In this document: positions 1-7,784 of the stretch, in pieces
How positions within the stretch are numbered: position 1 is the stretch's first letter
Layout of the letters: each line of letters begins with the position of its first letter
Source of the DNA: Bryobacterales bacterium
Lineage (GTDB): Bacteria > Acidobacteriota > Terriglobia > Bryobacterales > Bryobacteraceae
DNA length: 59,900 nt
Assembly: GCA_016789785.1 (NCBI GenBank)
Contig: JAEUQE010000018.1
Location: 1 to 59,900, forward strand
Reading direction: 5' to 3'
Translations under genes and position numbers: made by a program
The notes under the pieces: generated by a model
What the model was told of the DNA's origin: nothing
Database searches by the model: none
The model's input: the letters and a program-made list of their open reading frames with translations, nothing else

Positions 1-303
1 AAGCAGACGGAACAGGCGATTGAGGCACAGCTTCGCAACGCGCTGCAGGCGATTGAGACGTCGCAACAGCGCATGCAGGCGGCCGAAGCCAGCGCACGCG
101 CGGCGAAAGAGAAGCTCGATAGCGAAGTGCGCTTGTTTCAGACCGGCGAGTCTACGAACTTCTTCGTACTTACCCGTCAGAACGAGTTCTCCGATTCGCG
201 CCGCCGTGTGGTGCTTGCGACACTGGAGTTCAACAAGAGCGTCGCGCGCCTCGCGTTCGCGCTCGGGTCAACGCTGCAGGGCCACCAGATCAAGTTGAAG
301 TGA
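1..303 (+). CDS. TolC-family outer membrane efflux protein, C-terminal fragment
   Basis: The frame is open from the first base and stops at 301-303, so only the last 100 residues are present. They form a long alanine/glutamate/arginine-rich helix followed by LFQTGESTNFFVLTRQNEF and a second helix, which is the usual end of a TolC/OEP repeat (F-x-x-G-x-x-x-x-x-x-V-L-x-x-Q). Such proteins are the outer-membrane channel of tripartite efflux or type I secretion systems. The partner pump and adaptor would lie upstream, outside the window. The next gene starts 15 bases after the stop, so it may be cotranscribed. The family call is fairly safe; the substrate is unknown. Confidence 0.8.
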   Translation, partial: KQTEQAIEAQLRNALQAIETSQQRMQAAEASARAAKEKLDSEVRLFQTGESTNFFVLTRQNEFSDSRRRVVLATLEFNKSVARLAFALGSTLQGHQIKLK

Positions 304-318
304 TCGGAACGGCTGCTG

Positions 319-1911
319 ATGAACACCGGCGACTATGATGGCATCGTTCTCGGGGCAGGGCACAATGGTCTGATTCTCGCGGCATACGCAGGCTTGGCTG
401 GGCTGCGTGTGCTCTGTATCGACCGTCTTGCGAACGCCGGAGGGGGCTTGCTCACGGCCGCCAACCCACGGCATCCCGGGTTTCTGCACAACACGCATTC
501 GTTCTACCATCGCGCGATCCGGCAGATGCCATGGTATCGCGACCTGGATCTTGAGGCGCGCGGAGCGGTGTATGTGGAGCCCGAACTGAACACTGCGCTT
601 ATTCTTCGCAGCGGAGATACTCTGGAGTGGTGGACGGATTTCGAGAAGACTGTGGAGTCGTTCGCGGAATGGAGCCACCGCGATGCACAGCAACTCCGCC
701 GGTGGCGTGACCGTTTCCTGCCCGTGCTACAGCGCATTCTGATTCCCGAAAGCCAGTCACCGCCGCTTCCGCGCGATGAGCGTACGCGCCGGTTGGAGCA
801 GAGTGCCGAAGGCCGCCTGTTGCTCGACGTGAGCGCACTGTCGCCACTTGAGTTCGTACAGCGCGAGTTTACCCATCCGGTGATTCAGGCGGGTCTGCTG
901 TTCTTCAATGGACTGCGCGAGGTGGATCTGCGTTGCAAGGGCTTCGGACATCACATCGCGGCTCTGCTTGCCTCGCCCGGGAAGGCGCAGATGTGTATCG
1001 GCGGTTCAGCGAATCTGGCGCGTGCCTTGGTGCAAGCGGTGGAAACATCCGGGGGCGGGATCCTGTTGAATGCTGAGTTGAAGCGCATTCTGGTGGAGCG
1101 CGGGCGCGCGATTGGCGTGGAACTCGCATCGGGTGAAGTCCTGCGCGCGAAGCACTTCGTCGCATCCAGCCTGAATCCGCAGCAGACCTTTCTCGATCTG
1201 ATGGACGAGAGCGCCGTACCATCCGAGTGGCGCCGGAAAGCGGAAGGCTTTCAGTACAATCTGCTCGCGCCCCTCTTCGCGTGGAATCTGGCCATGCGGG
1301 AGGCGCCGCGCTATACAGCCGCGGAAAAGCGCCCCCAGTTGAATCGTGCGTTCATGATCATTTTGGGCTTGGAACATGTGGATCAGTTTGAAGAGATCGT
1401 GCGCCATCACGAAGCGGGCACCATCCCGCCAACCGTCATGTGGGGCAGTTGTCCCACGGTCTTCGACCCATCGCAGGCGCCTCCCGGTCATCACACTGCG
1501 TTCTGGTGGGAGAAACTCCCGTATCATCTGAATGGCGACCCGGCGAATTGGGAGGCCGCACAGCCTGAGCATGCGCAGCGCATGCTTGCATGTTGGAAGC
1601 ATTATGCGCCGGATGTGGAGGACGCCGTGATCGACGGCTGGACGCGCACGGCCGTGGATACGGAGCGCGATCTGCCGAACATGCGCCACGGGGATCTGCT
1701 GGTGGGTGCATTCACAAACGATCAGTACGGTTATCACAGGCCGTTTCCGGGAGCGGGCGAGTATCGGGCGCACGTGCCCGGGTTGTACCTGTGCGGCTCC
1801 TCGTCGCATCCCGGCGGCAACATCACCGGACTGCCGGGCTACAACTGCGTGCAGGTGCTGTTGGAGGATCTTGGTGTTCCGTTCCGATGGAAAGAGCCAC
1901 CAGTGCAGTAG
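319..1911 (+). CDS. CrtI-like FAD-dependent oxidoreductase (phytoene dehydrogenase-related)
   Basis: A 530-residue flavoprotein of the amine oxidase/phytoene desaturase group. Residues 4-40 hold the Rossmann dinucleotide motif (IVLGAGHNGLILAAYAG) followed by an acidic residue at the end of the second strand. The C-terminus has the family's second FAD motif, seen as GSSSHPGGNITGLPGYN near residue 500. Members desaturate, isomerise or oxidise carotenoids and other hydrophobic substrates. No phytoene synthase or other carotenoid gene is nearby, so the substrate is unknown and a pyridine-nucleotide-disulphide-like role cannot be excluded. It sits 15 bases after the TolC-like gene and 12 bases before a receiver-like gene, suggesting one operon. 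Confidence 0.85.
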   Translation: MNTGDYDGIVLGAGHNGLILAAYAGLAGLRVLCIDRLANAGGGLLTAANPRHPGFLHNTHSFYHRAIRQMPWYRDLDLEARGAVYVEPELNTALILRSGDTLEWWTDFEKTVESFAEWSHRDAQQLRRWRDRFLPVLQRILIPESQSPPLPRDERTRRLEQSAEGRLLLDVSALSPLEFVQREFTHPVIQAGLLFFNGLREVDLRCKGFGHHIAALLASPGKAQMCIGGSANLARALVQAVETSGGGILLNAELKRILVERGRAIGVELASGEVLRAKHFVASSLNPQQTFLDLMDESAVPSEWRRKAEGFQYNLLAPLFAWNLAMREAPRYTAAEKRPQLNRAFMIILGLEHVDQFEEIVRHHEAGTIPPTVMWGSCPTVFDPSQAPPGHHTAFWWEKLPYHLNGDPANWEAAQPEHAQRMLACWKHYAPDVEDAVIDGWTRTAVDTERDLPNMRHGDLLVGAFTNDQYGYHRPFPGAGEYRAHVPGLYLCGSSSHPGGNITGLPGYNCVQVLLEDLGVPFRWKEPPVQ

Positions 1912-1923
1912 TCTGGTAGGAGC

Positions 1924-2319
1924 ATGAGCACGGACTCCCTTTCTCGTGAGATCGCGAAGCTGGCCACGGTCCTGGTGGGTGCTGGAGTACCTCCACGGCG
2001 CGTCCTTGTGGCGGAGACTGACTCCGTTCACCGTACGGTGATTGGGCGGCTGCTCGAACGCCTCGGGCACGAGCCTGAACTCGCCGCCGATCAGGAACAG
2101 GCCATCCGGCTTGCGCAGTCCAAGCACTTTGACATCATTCTCGCCGACATCCGCATGGAGCGGTTTCTCGAAACGCTCCGTTTGGGCGACAACGTTGCGA
2201 GCGTCGTGCTGCTGTGCGACTCCGACAACGGCGACTCCGGATTCCTGGAAAGACCCGTGACCGCGCAGAAGTTGATTGAGTGGATGGAAGATGCCGAGCG
2301 CAACCGGCCTCGTCCGTAA
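1924..2319 (+). CDS. Stand-alone degenerate response-regulator receiver domain protein
   Basis: 131 residues with no output domain. Residues 26-75 follow the CheY-like pattern: RVLVAETDSVHRTVIGRLL, then FDIILADIRM with Asp75 at the phospho-acceptor position. The fold then departs from the family. The acidic pair after strand 1 is Ala30-Glu31 rather than two acids, the strand-5 Lys is replaced by Arg110 in FLERPV, and the segment between Asp75 and strand 5 is some 15 residues short, removing most of the helix 4 region. It may be a phosphorylation-independent or inactive pseudo-receiver. It is squeezed between an oxidoreductase and a sugar kinase with 12- and 9-base gaps, with no histidine kinase near. 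Confidence 0.72.
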   Translation: MSTDSLSREIAKLATVLVGAGVPPRRVLVAETDSVHRTVIGRLLERLGHEPELAADQEQAIRLAQSKHFDIILADIRMERFLETLRLGDNVASVVLLCDSDNGDSGFLERPVTAQKLIEWMEDAERNRPRP

Positions 2320-2328
2320 TGTCACGCC

Positions 2329-3654
2329 ATGTTCCTTGGCCTGGATATTGGATCGTCTTTCGTGAAAGCCGCGCTCCTCGATCCGCGGACGTTTCGCGTC
2401 GTCGAGTCGCGCCGCATTCCGTTTCCCCCGTTTGAGCCTGGGTTGCCGCCGCTCCACCGCGAGGTCAACGTTGCGCTCATTGTGGACCGCGTGCGCGAAC
2501 TGCTGGACGCGTTGTGGCCGGACAGCGGCGAATGTCGCGCGTTGATGGTCTCCGGACAGATGCACGGTTTCGTGTCGACCGACTCGAACGGCGTGGCCAC
2601 TTCGAACTATGTGTCGTGGCTTGACCAGCGCTCGGCTGCGGATTTCGAGGTCACGCGTGGACGCATCGGCGACGCGGCCTATCAGGCGCTTGGCAACGAA
2701 CTGCGTCCGGGTATCGCGCTCGCCACGCTGGCCTCCATGCGGCGCGCCGGAACATTTTCAGGTGTTTCTGTTTGTTCGTTGGCGAGCTACGTGGTTTCGC
2801 AGCTCTGCCAGACACCGGCCGTGGAAGAGCCAACGTATGCCGCATCGCTCGGAGCGCTGGATCTGCTCGGCATGCGGTGGCATCGCGACGCTCTGGCTGT
2901 GCTCGATCTCGATGCCATCGTGTGGCCCGAACTCCGCTCCATTGCCGAGCCGGCGGGAAAGTGGCGCGGCGTTCCCGTGTATCCCGCCGTCGGCGATCAG
3001 CAGTGCTCGCTTGCAGGCGCCTTGCTTGCCGAAGGCGAGCTATCCATCAACGTTTCCACAGGGTCGCAGATCGCTTCCATCGCGCGCGAATTGCAGGCGG
3101 GACGGAGTCAAAACCGTCCCTACTTTGACGGACTGTTTCTGCGCACGGTGACCCACCTTCCCGCGGGGCGTGCGCTCGACAGCCTGATGCGTTTGTTGAC
3201 CGAGATGGGCTGCGATCGCGATCCATGGCAGTATGTCCTCGAAGCCGCGGCTGCGGTGCCATCGACAGACGTGCAAGCGAACCTGTGCTTCTTTCCCGGG
3301 CCGCTTGGATCGAGCGGTGGATTCCAGGGCCTCACCGAACAGAACCTCACGGCAGGGCATTTGTTTCGTGCTGCTTTTGAGGCGATGGCTTCCAACTACC
3401 ATCAAGCCGCCGCTTGGCTCGGCCAGAAACATTTTGCGGGGATTGTGTTTTCGGGCGGGCTGGTACAGAAGTCCGCAGTGCTGCGCGACTGTATCGTGCG
3501 GAAGTTCGCGATCCCCTGGCGCAGTTCACCTACTGAAGAAGACTGCATGCTGGGACTGCTGTTGCTGGGCACCGTGGCGACGGGTGAGTATCGAACGCTC
3601 TACGACGCGACGGCATCCGCGCGCGCCACGATTTGTCGCACAATGTACGAATGA
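2329..3654 (+). CDS. FGGY-family carbohydrate kinase, sedoheptulokinase-like
   Basis: 441 residues. The N-terminus FLGLDIGSSFVKAALLD is the phosphate-1 loop of the FGGY/ASKHA kinases, and YVSWLDQRS near residue 90 carries the usual catalytic-region Asp. GDQQCSLAGAL followed by NVSTGSQIA near residues 222-247 resembles the GDLQCS/NISTS region of sedoheptulokinase (SHPK) more than glycerol or xylulose kinases. A C-terminal FSGGLVQKSAVLRDCI element supports an intact second domain. Predicted role: ATP-dependent phosphorylation of a ketose in the cytoplasm. Its stop overlaps the next start in an ATGA, indicating translational coupling. Exact sugar not determined. Confidence 0.8.
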   Translation: MFLGLDIGSSFVKAALLDPRTFRVVESRRIPFPPFEPGLPPLHREVNVALIVDRVRELLDALWPDSGECRALMVSGQMHGFVSTDSNGVATSNYVSWLDQRSAADFEVTRGRIGDAAYQALGNELRPGIALATLASMRRAGTFSGVSVCSLASYVVSQLCQTPAVEEPTYAASLGALDLLGMRWHRDALAVLDLDAIVWPELRSIAEPAGKWRGVPVYPAVGDQQCSLAGALLAEGELSINVSTGSQIASIARELQAGRSQNRPYFDGLFLRTVTHLPAGRALDSLMRLLTEMGCDRDPWQYVLEAAAAVPSTDVQANLCFFPGPLGSSGGFQGLTEQNLTAGHLFRAAFEAMASNYHQAAAWLGQKHFAGIVFSGGLVQKSAVLRDCIVRKFAIPWRSSPTEEDCMLGLLLLGTVATGEYRTLYDATASARATICRTMYE

Positions 3655-4988
3655 TCCTCGCGACATTCCTCTTAATGGCCGCGCCTGCTTTCGCCGAGTG
3701 GCAAGCCGGTGCTGCCAGGGCCGACCTCACGCCCCAGGAGCCGATCTGGATGGCGGGCTACGCGGCGCGAACCAAGCCATCGGAAGGCGTGCGGCAGAAG
3801 ATCTGGGCGAAGGCGCTGGCGTTGCGCGACGAGAAGGGTGCGGCCGCGGTGATTGTGACGCTGGATCTGGTGGGCATTCGCCGCCCGCTTGCGGAGGATC
3901 TGGCAGGTGCGATTACCAGCAAGCACAAGATTCCGCGCGATCGCATTCTGTTCAACGCATCGCACACACACAGTGCGCCGCTGGTGGGCGGGATCGACAG
4001 CTATGTCCACATCATGGGCGATCAGGCTCCGAAGCATGCGGAGATCGTGAAGCGCTACACCGCGCAGGTGCGGGCGCGCATTCTGGAAGCGGTGGATGGA
4101 GCCATGGCTGGCTTGGCGCCCGCCACGTTGGAGTTCGAGCAAGGATTCGCGGGATTTGCAGTAAATCGGCGGCGTGTCGGCAACCGCCAGTACCCCGGTC
4201 CGGTGGATCATGACGTGCCCGTGCTTGCAGTGCGCGGATCGGACAACAAGCTGCGAGCGATTCTCTTCGGCTACGCGTGCCACAACACCGTGCTTGGCGA
4301 CTACGAGATCAATGGCGACTATGCGGGGTACGCGCAGGAGGCCTTGGAGAAACTGAATCCTGGCGCGGTGGCTTTGTTCGTGCAAGGTGCGGGCGCCGAT
4401 TCCAATCCGCTGCCGCGGCGTTCAGTGGAACTTGCGCAGCGTTACGGCAGTGTGTTGGGCGATGCTGTCGATCAGGTGCTGAAAGCGAAGATGATGCCGG
4501 TGCGCGGCCCGTTGTCCACATCAATGGAGACGATCGAACTGCGTTTCGCGGCGCCCCCATCGCGCGCCGAACTCGAACAGCGCCTCACGAGCAAGGATGC
4601 CACCACGAAGCGGCACGCCGAGCGCATGATTGAGAAATTGAATCGCGACGGAAAGCTGGTGGAGTCGCATCCGTATCCAGTGCAGGCGTGGCGATTCGGC
4701 AAGGACATGACGTTGTTGACGCTTGCCGGTGAACTGGTCGTCGACTTCTCACTGCGATTCAAGGGCCGCTACGGCTGGGACAAGTTGTGGGTCGCGGGCT
4801 ACTCGAATGACGTCTTCGGCTATATTCCCTCGCTGCGTGTTTTGAAGGAAGGCGGCTATGAGGGTGGTGGCGCGATGCTGTTTGGCGGCTTTCCCGGACC
4901 CTTCGCGGACGATGTGGAGGAACGGGTGGCCGCGGCTGTGGAACGTGTAATGAAGCAGTCAGGCGCCGCCCTCGCGGCAGCAAAGTAG
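3651..4988 (+). CDS. Neutral/alkaline ceramidase N-terminal-domain-like secreted hydrolase
   Basis: The ATG at 3651 is chosen because it overlaps the kinase stop (ATGA) and starts directly on a signal peptide, MILATFLLMAAPAFA; a TTG at 3633 would only add six residues. The 445-residue product has FNASHTHSAPLVGG near residue 100, matching the zinc-binding SHTHSGP motif of neutral ceramidases, then FGYACHNTVLG and FVQGAGADSNP, matching the ACH and GAxGDxNP elements. Such proteins hydrolyse ceramide-type amides, but many bacterial relatives are uncharacterised and much shorter than true ceramidases (about 650 or more residues), as here. Predicted periplasmic or secreted. Confidence 0.8.
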   Translation: MILATFLLMAAPAFAEWQAGAARADLTPQEPIWMAGYAARTKPSEGVRQKIWAKALALRDEKGAAAVIVTLDLVGIRRPLAEDLAGAITSKHKIPRDRILFNASHTHSAPLVGGIDSYVHIMGDQAPKHAEIVKRYTAQVRARILEAVDGAMAGLAPATLEFEQGFAGFAVNRRRVGNRQYPGPVDHDVPVLAVRGSDNKLRAILFGYACHNTVLGDYEINGDYAGYAQEALEKLNPGAVALFVQGAGADSNPLPRRSVELAQRYGSVLGDAVDQVLKAKMMPVRGPLSTSMETIELRFAAPPSRAELEQRLTSKDATTKRHAERMIEKLNRDGKLVESHPYPVQAWRFGKDMTLLTLAGELVVDFSLRFKGRYGWDKLWVAGYSNDVFGYIPSLRVLKEGGYEGGGAMLFGGFPGPFADDVEERVAAAVERVMKQSGAALAAAK

Positions 4989-4994
4989 GACACC

Positions 4995-5420
4995 ATGAAG
5001 TTGCTGATCTTTTGGTGCGCGGCCGCGGCGTTATCGTTTGCTCAGGACCTGACGGGGGCCTGGAAGCTTGTCACCGCGGGCGAGTGGCGGCCCAACGGCG
5101 AACGCATCGCAATGTATGGAGAAAAGCCCATAGGCATGCTGACGTATGGCGCGAAGGGCAACGTCGCGATGCAGATTCAGCTTGATGGCAAGACCGTTGA
5201 CGGTCTCGATTACCTCGCCCACTTCGGCCGGTACAAAGTGGATTCATCCGCGGGCACGGTGACGCACGAGGTGGCTGGCGGGAATCGCGCGAAGGATCGC
5301 GGCGCGTTCGTAATGATGTTCGTCACGCTGGATGGAAAGAGGCTGACGTTGGGTCTGCTGCCCGAGCGCGTCGAAGGCGAAATGCGCCTCCGCAGTCTGG
5401 TGTGGGAGAAGATCGATTAA
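4995..5420 (+). CDS. Lipocalin-like domain secreted protein
   Basis: 141 residues with a short signal peptide (cleavage likely after LSFAQ near residue 17) and then LTGAWKLVTAG, the start of the lipocalin-like 'GTWKL' fold. The pattern GMLTYGAKGNVAMQI and the later GRYKVDSSAGTVTHEV fit this small beta-barrel family, whose bacterial members mostly have no known ligand. A TAGGA ribosome-binding element sits just before the ATG. It is the last gene of the run starting at the TolC-like gene (6-base gap to the ceramidase-like gene), and its stop is 9 bases from the convergent VWA gene. Confidence 0.7.
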   Translation: MKLLIFWCAAAALSFAQDLTGAWKLVTAGEWRPNGERIAMYGEKPIGMLTYGAKGNVAMQIQLDGKTVDGLDYLAHFGRYKVDSSAGTVTHEVAGGNRAKDRGAFVMMFVTLDGKRLTLGLLPERVEGEMRLRSLVWEKID

Positions 5421-5429
5421 GCCGGGACG

Positions 5430-6353
5430 TCAGGGTTGAGGCGCGCGGTGCAGATAGCCTTTGCGAGCCTTGACGCGTGCGCCCTTGTACTGCTCCTTCG
5501 CTTGGCCGGCCAGTTCAACCTTTACCGTGTGCTCTTCGCCGGCGATCCCGGCAGGCAGCGCATAGTGCAGACTGTAGCGGCGGCGGATGCGCTCCATCAT
5601 GTCGCGGAAGCCATCGCCGGCATGCTCGGCGCGCAGTGTATCGCCACCTGTCGCATCCGCAAGTTTCGGCACATCCACCTTGCTCAAATTGCTGGTAGGC
5701 GAGAGGAAGCGCATCAGCATGCGCGTACGATCGCCGGGTCCATTCACGATCAACGCGTGTAGCACCGCATCGGCTTCCCAGAGCGATTCGAGCACCGCCT
5801 GCTGGCTTGTAAATTTCTGGCTCATCCCATCGCTGATCAGCAGAACGGCGCGGCGGCGCGGGCCACGCGGTTGCCCCATCAGCAGTTTGCCCGCATGCTT
5901 CAAGGCCCCATGGATATTGGTTCCGCCGCGAAACGGCCTGCCGCAGATTTCTTCGATCGCTTCTGAGACTTTGGAAACATCTTCCGTGAAAGAAAGCACT
6001 TCGCCGGTTCGCAACGTGAACTTCGTCACCGCGACGCGATCTCCCGGGCGCAAGTGCTTCAGCGCCTCGGTGGCCGACCTCGAAACCTGCTGGATACTGC
6101 TTCGCATGCTGCCGCTGGTGTCGAGCACCAGCACAAGATCGAGCGGGTCGGCTTCATTGCTGAAATACAGGATCGGCTGAGGCTTCCCGTTGTCAAGAAT
6201 GAGGAAATCCTCTTTACGAAGATCCGTGACCACGCGGTCGCCGTGCGTCACCTGTGCATCCACCCGGACCAGCGATACTTCGGAGCGGAAGACGACCTCC
6301 TCGGCGGAAACCGGGAGCGTCACACCCAGGACAGCAAGGCAGACCAATCGCAT
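5430..6353 (-). CDS. VWFA domain protein, acidobacterial type
   Basis: 307 residues with a signal peptide (MRLVCLAVLGVTLPVSA). Residues 20-65 are the preceding beta-strand region typical of the acidobacterial VWFA-related family (VRVDAQVTHGDRVVTDLRKEDF). A von Willebrand A domain follows, with an intact metal-ion-dependent adhesion site: DTSGSM at about residue 94, a Thr in RGGTNIHGAL and an Asp in LLISDGMS. Such proteins are exported and presumed to mediate protein-protein contacts; no enzymatic role is known. It stands alone on this strand. Confidence 0.82.
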   Translation of the reverse strand: MRLVCLAVLGVTLPVSAEEVVFRSEVSLVRVDAQVTHGDRVVTDLRKEDFLILDNGKPQPILYFSNEADPLDLVLVLDTSGSMRSSIQQVSRSATEALKHLRPGDRVAVTKFTLRTGEVLSFTEDVSKVSEAIEEICGRPFRGGTNIHGALKHAGKLLMGQPRGPRRRAVLLISDGMSQKFTSQQAVLESLWEADAVLHALIVNGPGDRTRMLMRFLSPTSNLSKVDVPKLADATGGDTLRAEHAGDGFRDMMERIRRRYSLHYALPAGIAGEEHTVKVELAGQAKEQYKGARVKARKGYLHRAPQP

Positions 6354-6667
6354 GGCAGTTGTTAAGGCATACGAATGAGCCGCGCGAAAAGTTTCGCGGA
6401 ATTTGCGCCGGGCAGCACAAATGGTACGGGTTACGGAATCTGCGAGGGCTTGAGCGCGAGAGCGGTTGCGAAGACGTGGTCATTCTGAGGGATTGAGCCG
6501 GCGGGCCGCATGGCGCGGAGTTCGCCGATAAAATGCGGGCCTTCGGTGAGGCTCGGCGATGAGCATGTCGCGCTTTTGAAGTTTCAAGAGTAAGTGCGAG
6601 AGTGAGTGAGTACGAGGCATACTGAAGTGGTTGCCGCTTTGTGAGGCGGCTTCGCCCCTGCCGATGC
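6354..6667. other. Intergenic region with no gene
   Basis: About 310 bases between the VWA gene start and the frameshifted remnant. No open frame here looks like protein. It holds a short tract of repeated GAGTGAGTGAG-like sequence near 6598-6610 and a small hairpin (GCCGC at 6633-6637 pairing with GCGGC at 6646-6650). That hairpin resembles in sequence the GCC-rich hairpins downstream of the IS200-like gene. The promoter of the VWA gene should lie here but no convincing -35/-10 pair was seen. Confidence 0.5.
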
Positions 6668-7073
6668 TCAACGAGCACACGCGTGCTTCACTTCGGCATA
6701 GTAAGGGTAGTCGAAGGGGCCTGCCACGACCATGGAGCGCTCAATGATACACAGCATCGACTGGCTTTCAACCATGCCGGGATCGGGGCCACAGAAGAAG
6801 TGCCGGTTGTTCGGCAGCTTTGGAAAGTGATTGAGCAGCAGTTCGCGATTGCGGCGGAGGCCGGCGTCCTTGATCAACGGCAGGCAAAGGCCGGGCTGCC
6901 TCCCGGGCGAAGTCGTTGGCGGTCATGCGAGCACGCTCTTCGTCGAGGTACTGACTGGAGATCCGCTCGCATTCGGTAGCCCGGATGGCGACGTTGGTCC
7001 AGTCAGAGTTCTCCGAGGTCCAGGCTTCGTAGAAGAAGCCGAGTTTTCGAACGAATGCTTCGATCTTGCGCAT
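6668..7073 (-). pseudogene. Frameshifted hypothetical gene
   Basis: Two adjoining frames on the minus strand together read like one protein of about 135 residues. The first half starts at 7073 (MRKIEAFVRKLGFFYEAW) and reads to about MTANDFAREAA. The second half is in another frame and runs from about LCLPLIKDAGLRRNRELLL to HFFCGPDPGMVESQSML and a stop at 6668-6670. The switch falls near 6890-6905 and needs a single-base change. Both halves have ordinary protein-like composition, while the continuations past the switch point (arginine/proline-rich) do not. The family is not recognised. The gene starts about 20 bases from the left hairpin of the IS200-like element, so it may have decayed after the insertion. 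Confidence 0.45.
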
Positions 7074-7145
7074 TAACTGAATGTGGTAAGCCACTGGTTC
7101 GACCAGTGAGACTCGAACAGGTTTGACCGTTTGCAGGAGCAGAAT

Positions 7146-7180
7146 CCTCTCCAAGTGGCTTGATGACCTACAAGGAGAGG
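7146..7180 (+). promoter_or_regulatory. Ribosome-binding-site-sequestering hairpin of the IS200 transposase
   Basis: CCTCTCC at 7146-7152 is the exact complement of GGAGAGG at 7174-7180, with a 21-base loop. GGAGAGG is also the only ribosome-binding element ahead of the transposase ATG at 7186. IS200 elements are known to limit transposase synthesis with a 5' stem-loop that hides the ribosome-binding site, so this is read as the same device. Confidence 0.6.
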
Positions 7181-7185
7181 ATGAA

Positions 7186-7604
7186 ATGTCTGACGTTTAT
7201 CAGAGCCTATCCCATTCAAAGTGGGACTGCAAGTACCATGTGGTGTTCGTGCGAAGAGGCGACGTAAGGTGATCTTCGGACAGACGCGGAAGCAGTTGGG
7301 GCCGATCTTTCATGGTCTGGCCAAGCAGAAGGAGTTCCAGATTGTGGAAGGACACCTGATGCCCGATCACGTGCACATGTGCATTGCGATTCCAACGAAG
7401 CATCCGGTGGCCAGTGTGATTGGGTTTCTGAAGGGGAAGAGTGCAGTTGCCATTGCGCGATTGTGCGGAAAGGAGCGGAACTTTTCTGGAGAACACTTCC
7501 GGGCACGTGGATACGCTGTGTCCACCGTCGGCTTCGAACTGGAACAGGTGCGTCAATACATCCGCGAGCAGGAATCCGCGGATGGAAACAGTGGATTGTT
7601 CTAA
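7186..7604 (+). pseudogene. tnpA: IS200/IS605 family transposase TnpA, frameshifted
   Basis: The start at 7186 reads MSDVYQSLSHSKWDCKYHVV, a typical IS200 TnpA start, but the frame then meets a stop at about 7270. The next frame continues from KRRRKVIFGQTRKQLGPIF to the natural end GNSGLF. Restoring one C after the GTG at 7249-7251 would give FVPKRRRKVIFG, so a single deleted base near 7252 explains the break. The second part keeps the HUH metal site (MPDHVHMCIAIP) and the catalytic-tyrosine helix (FELEQVRQYIREQE). Complete TnpA is about 140 residues. The short product starting at 7221 would lack the first strand and is unlikely to work. Full conservation elsewhere suggests the mutation is recent. 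Confidence 0.8.
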
Positions 7605-7614
7605 ACCGTGAGAA

Positions 7615-7762
7615 CTAGGCGCGCAAGGCGCGACGCCTAGACCAATGGCCCGACCGCCTTTGAGGCGGCCCAACTCATCAAGCCACCCGCTTCGCGGGGG
7701 GTGTCTGACTGGTTGTCTCAGCCCAGGGGGCCACCCCACCGCTGGCGTTTTCGTCCGCCAGC
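7615..7762. repeat. Series of four hairpins downstream of the IS200 transposase
   Basis: Four inverted repeats follow one another: CTAGGCG/CGCCTAG (7615-7621 with 7634-7640), CCGCC/GGCGG (7654-7658 with 7664-7668), CCCGC/GCGGG (7686-7690 with 7694-7698) and GCTGGCG/CGCCAGC (7741-7747 with 7756-7762). The first may belong to the right end of the IS200-like element. The others have no coding context and lie partly between the two copies of a direct repeat. Confidence 0.6.
7701..7738. repeat. Direct repeat copy 1 (38 bases)
   Basis: Begins GTGTCTGACTGGTTGTCTCA and ends in GGGGGCCACCCCA. It matches copy 2 at 7785-7823 at all but two or three positions (one inserted base after GTGTCT, plus C/T and G/A changes). 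The spacer between copies is 46 bases and contains a 7-bp hairpin. Possibly the ends of, or solo remnants of, a small mobile repeat; no gene lies within. Confidence 0.7.
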
Positions 7763-7784
7763 AAATATCATCGAATGGTACCCA

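Larger units (their letters stand above)
7092..7640 (+). mobile_element. IS200/IS605-type insertion sequence (tnpA-only), probable extent
   Basis: The element is built around a decayed IS200-type transposase. A 7-bp hairpin with a 3-base loop (7092-7108) lies to the left and a 7-bp hairpin (7615-7621 with 7634-7640) to the right; IS200-family elements carry subterminal hairpins rather than terminal inverted repeats. The exact ends cannot be fixed by eye because this family leaves no target duplication. There is no TnpB gene. The limits given are the outer edges of the hairpins. Confidence 0.55.

Noticed and set aside
1006..2565. 519-codon open frame on the minus strand across the CrtI-like, receiver and kinase genes
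   Set aside because: It is antisense to three genes with clear family motifs, and its His/Arg/Gln-rich composition is typical of the complement of GC-rich coding DNA.
7091..7108. tRNA-like GGTTCGACC stretch with a stable stem
   Set aside because: No acceptor, D or anticodon arms surround it; it is better read as the left hairpin of the IS200-like element.
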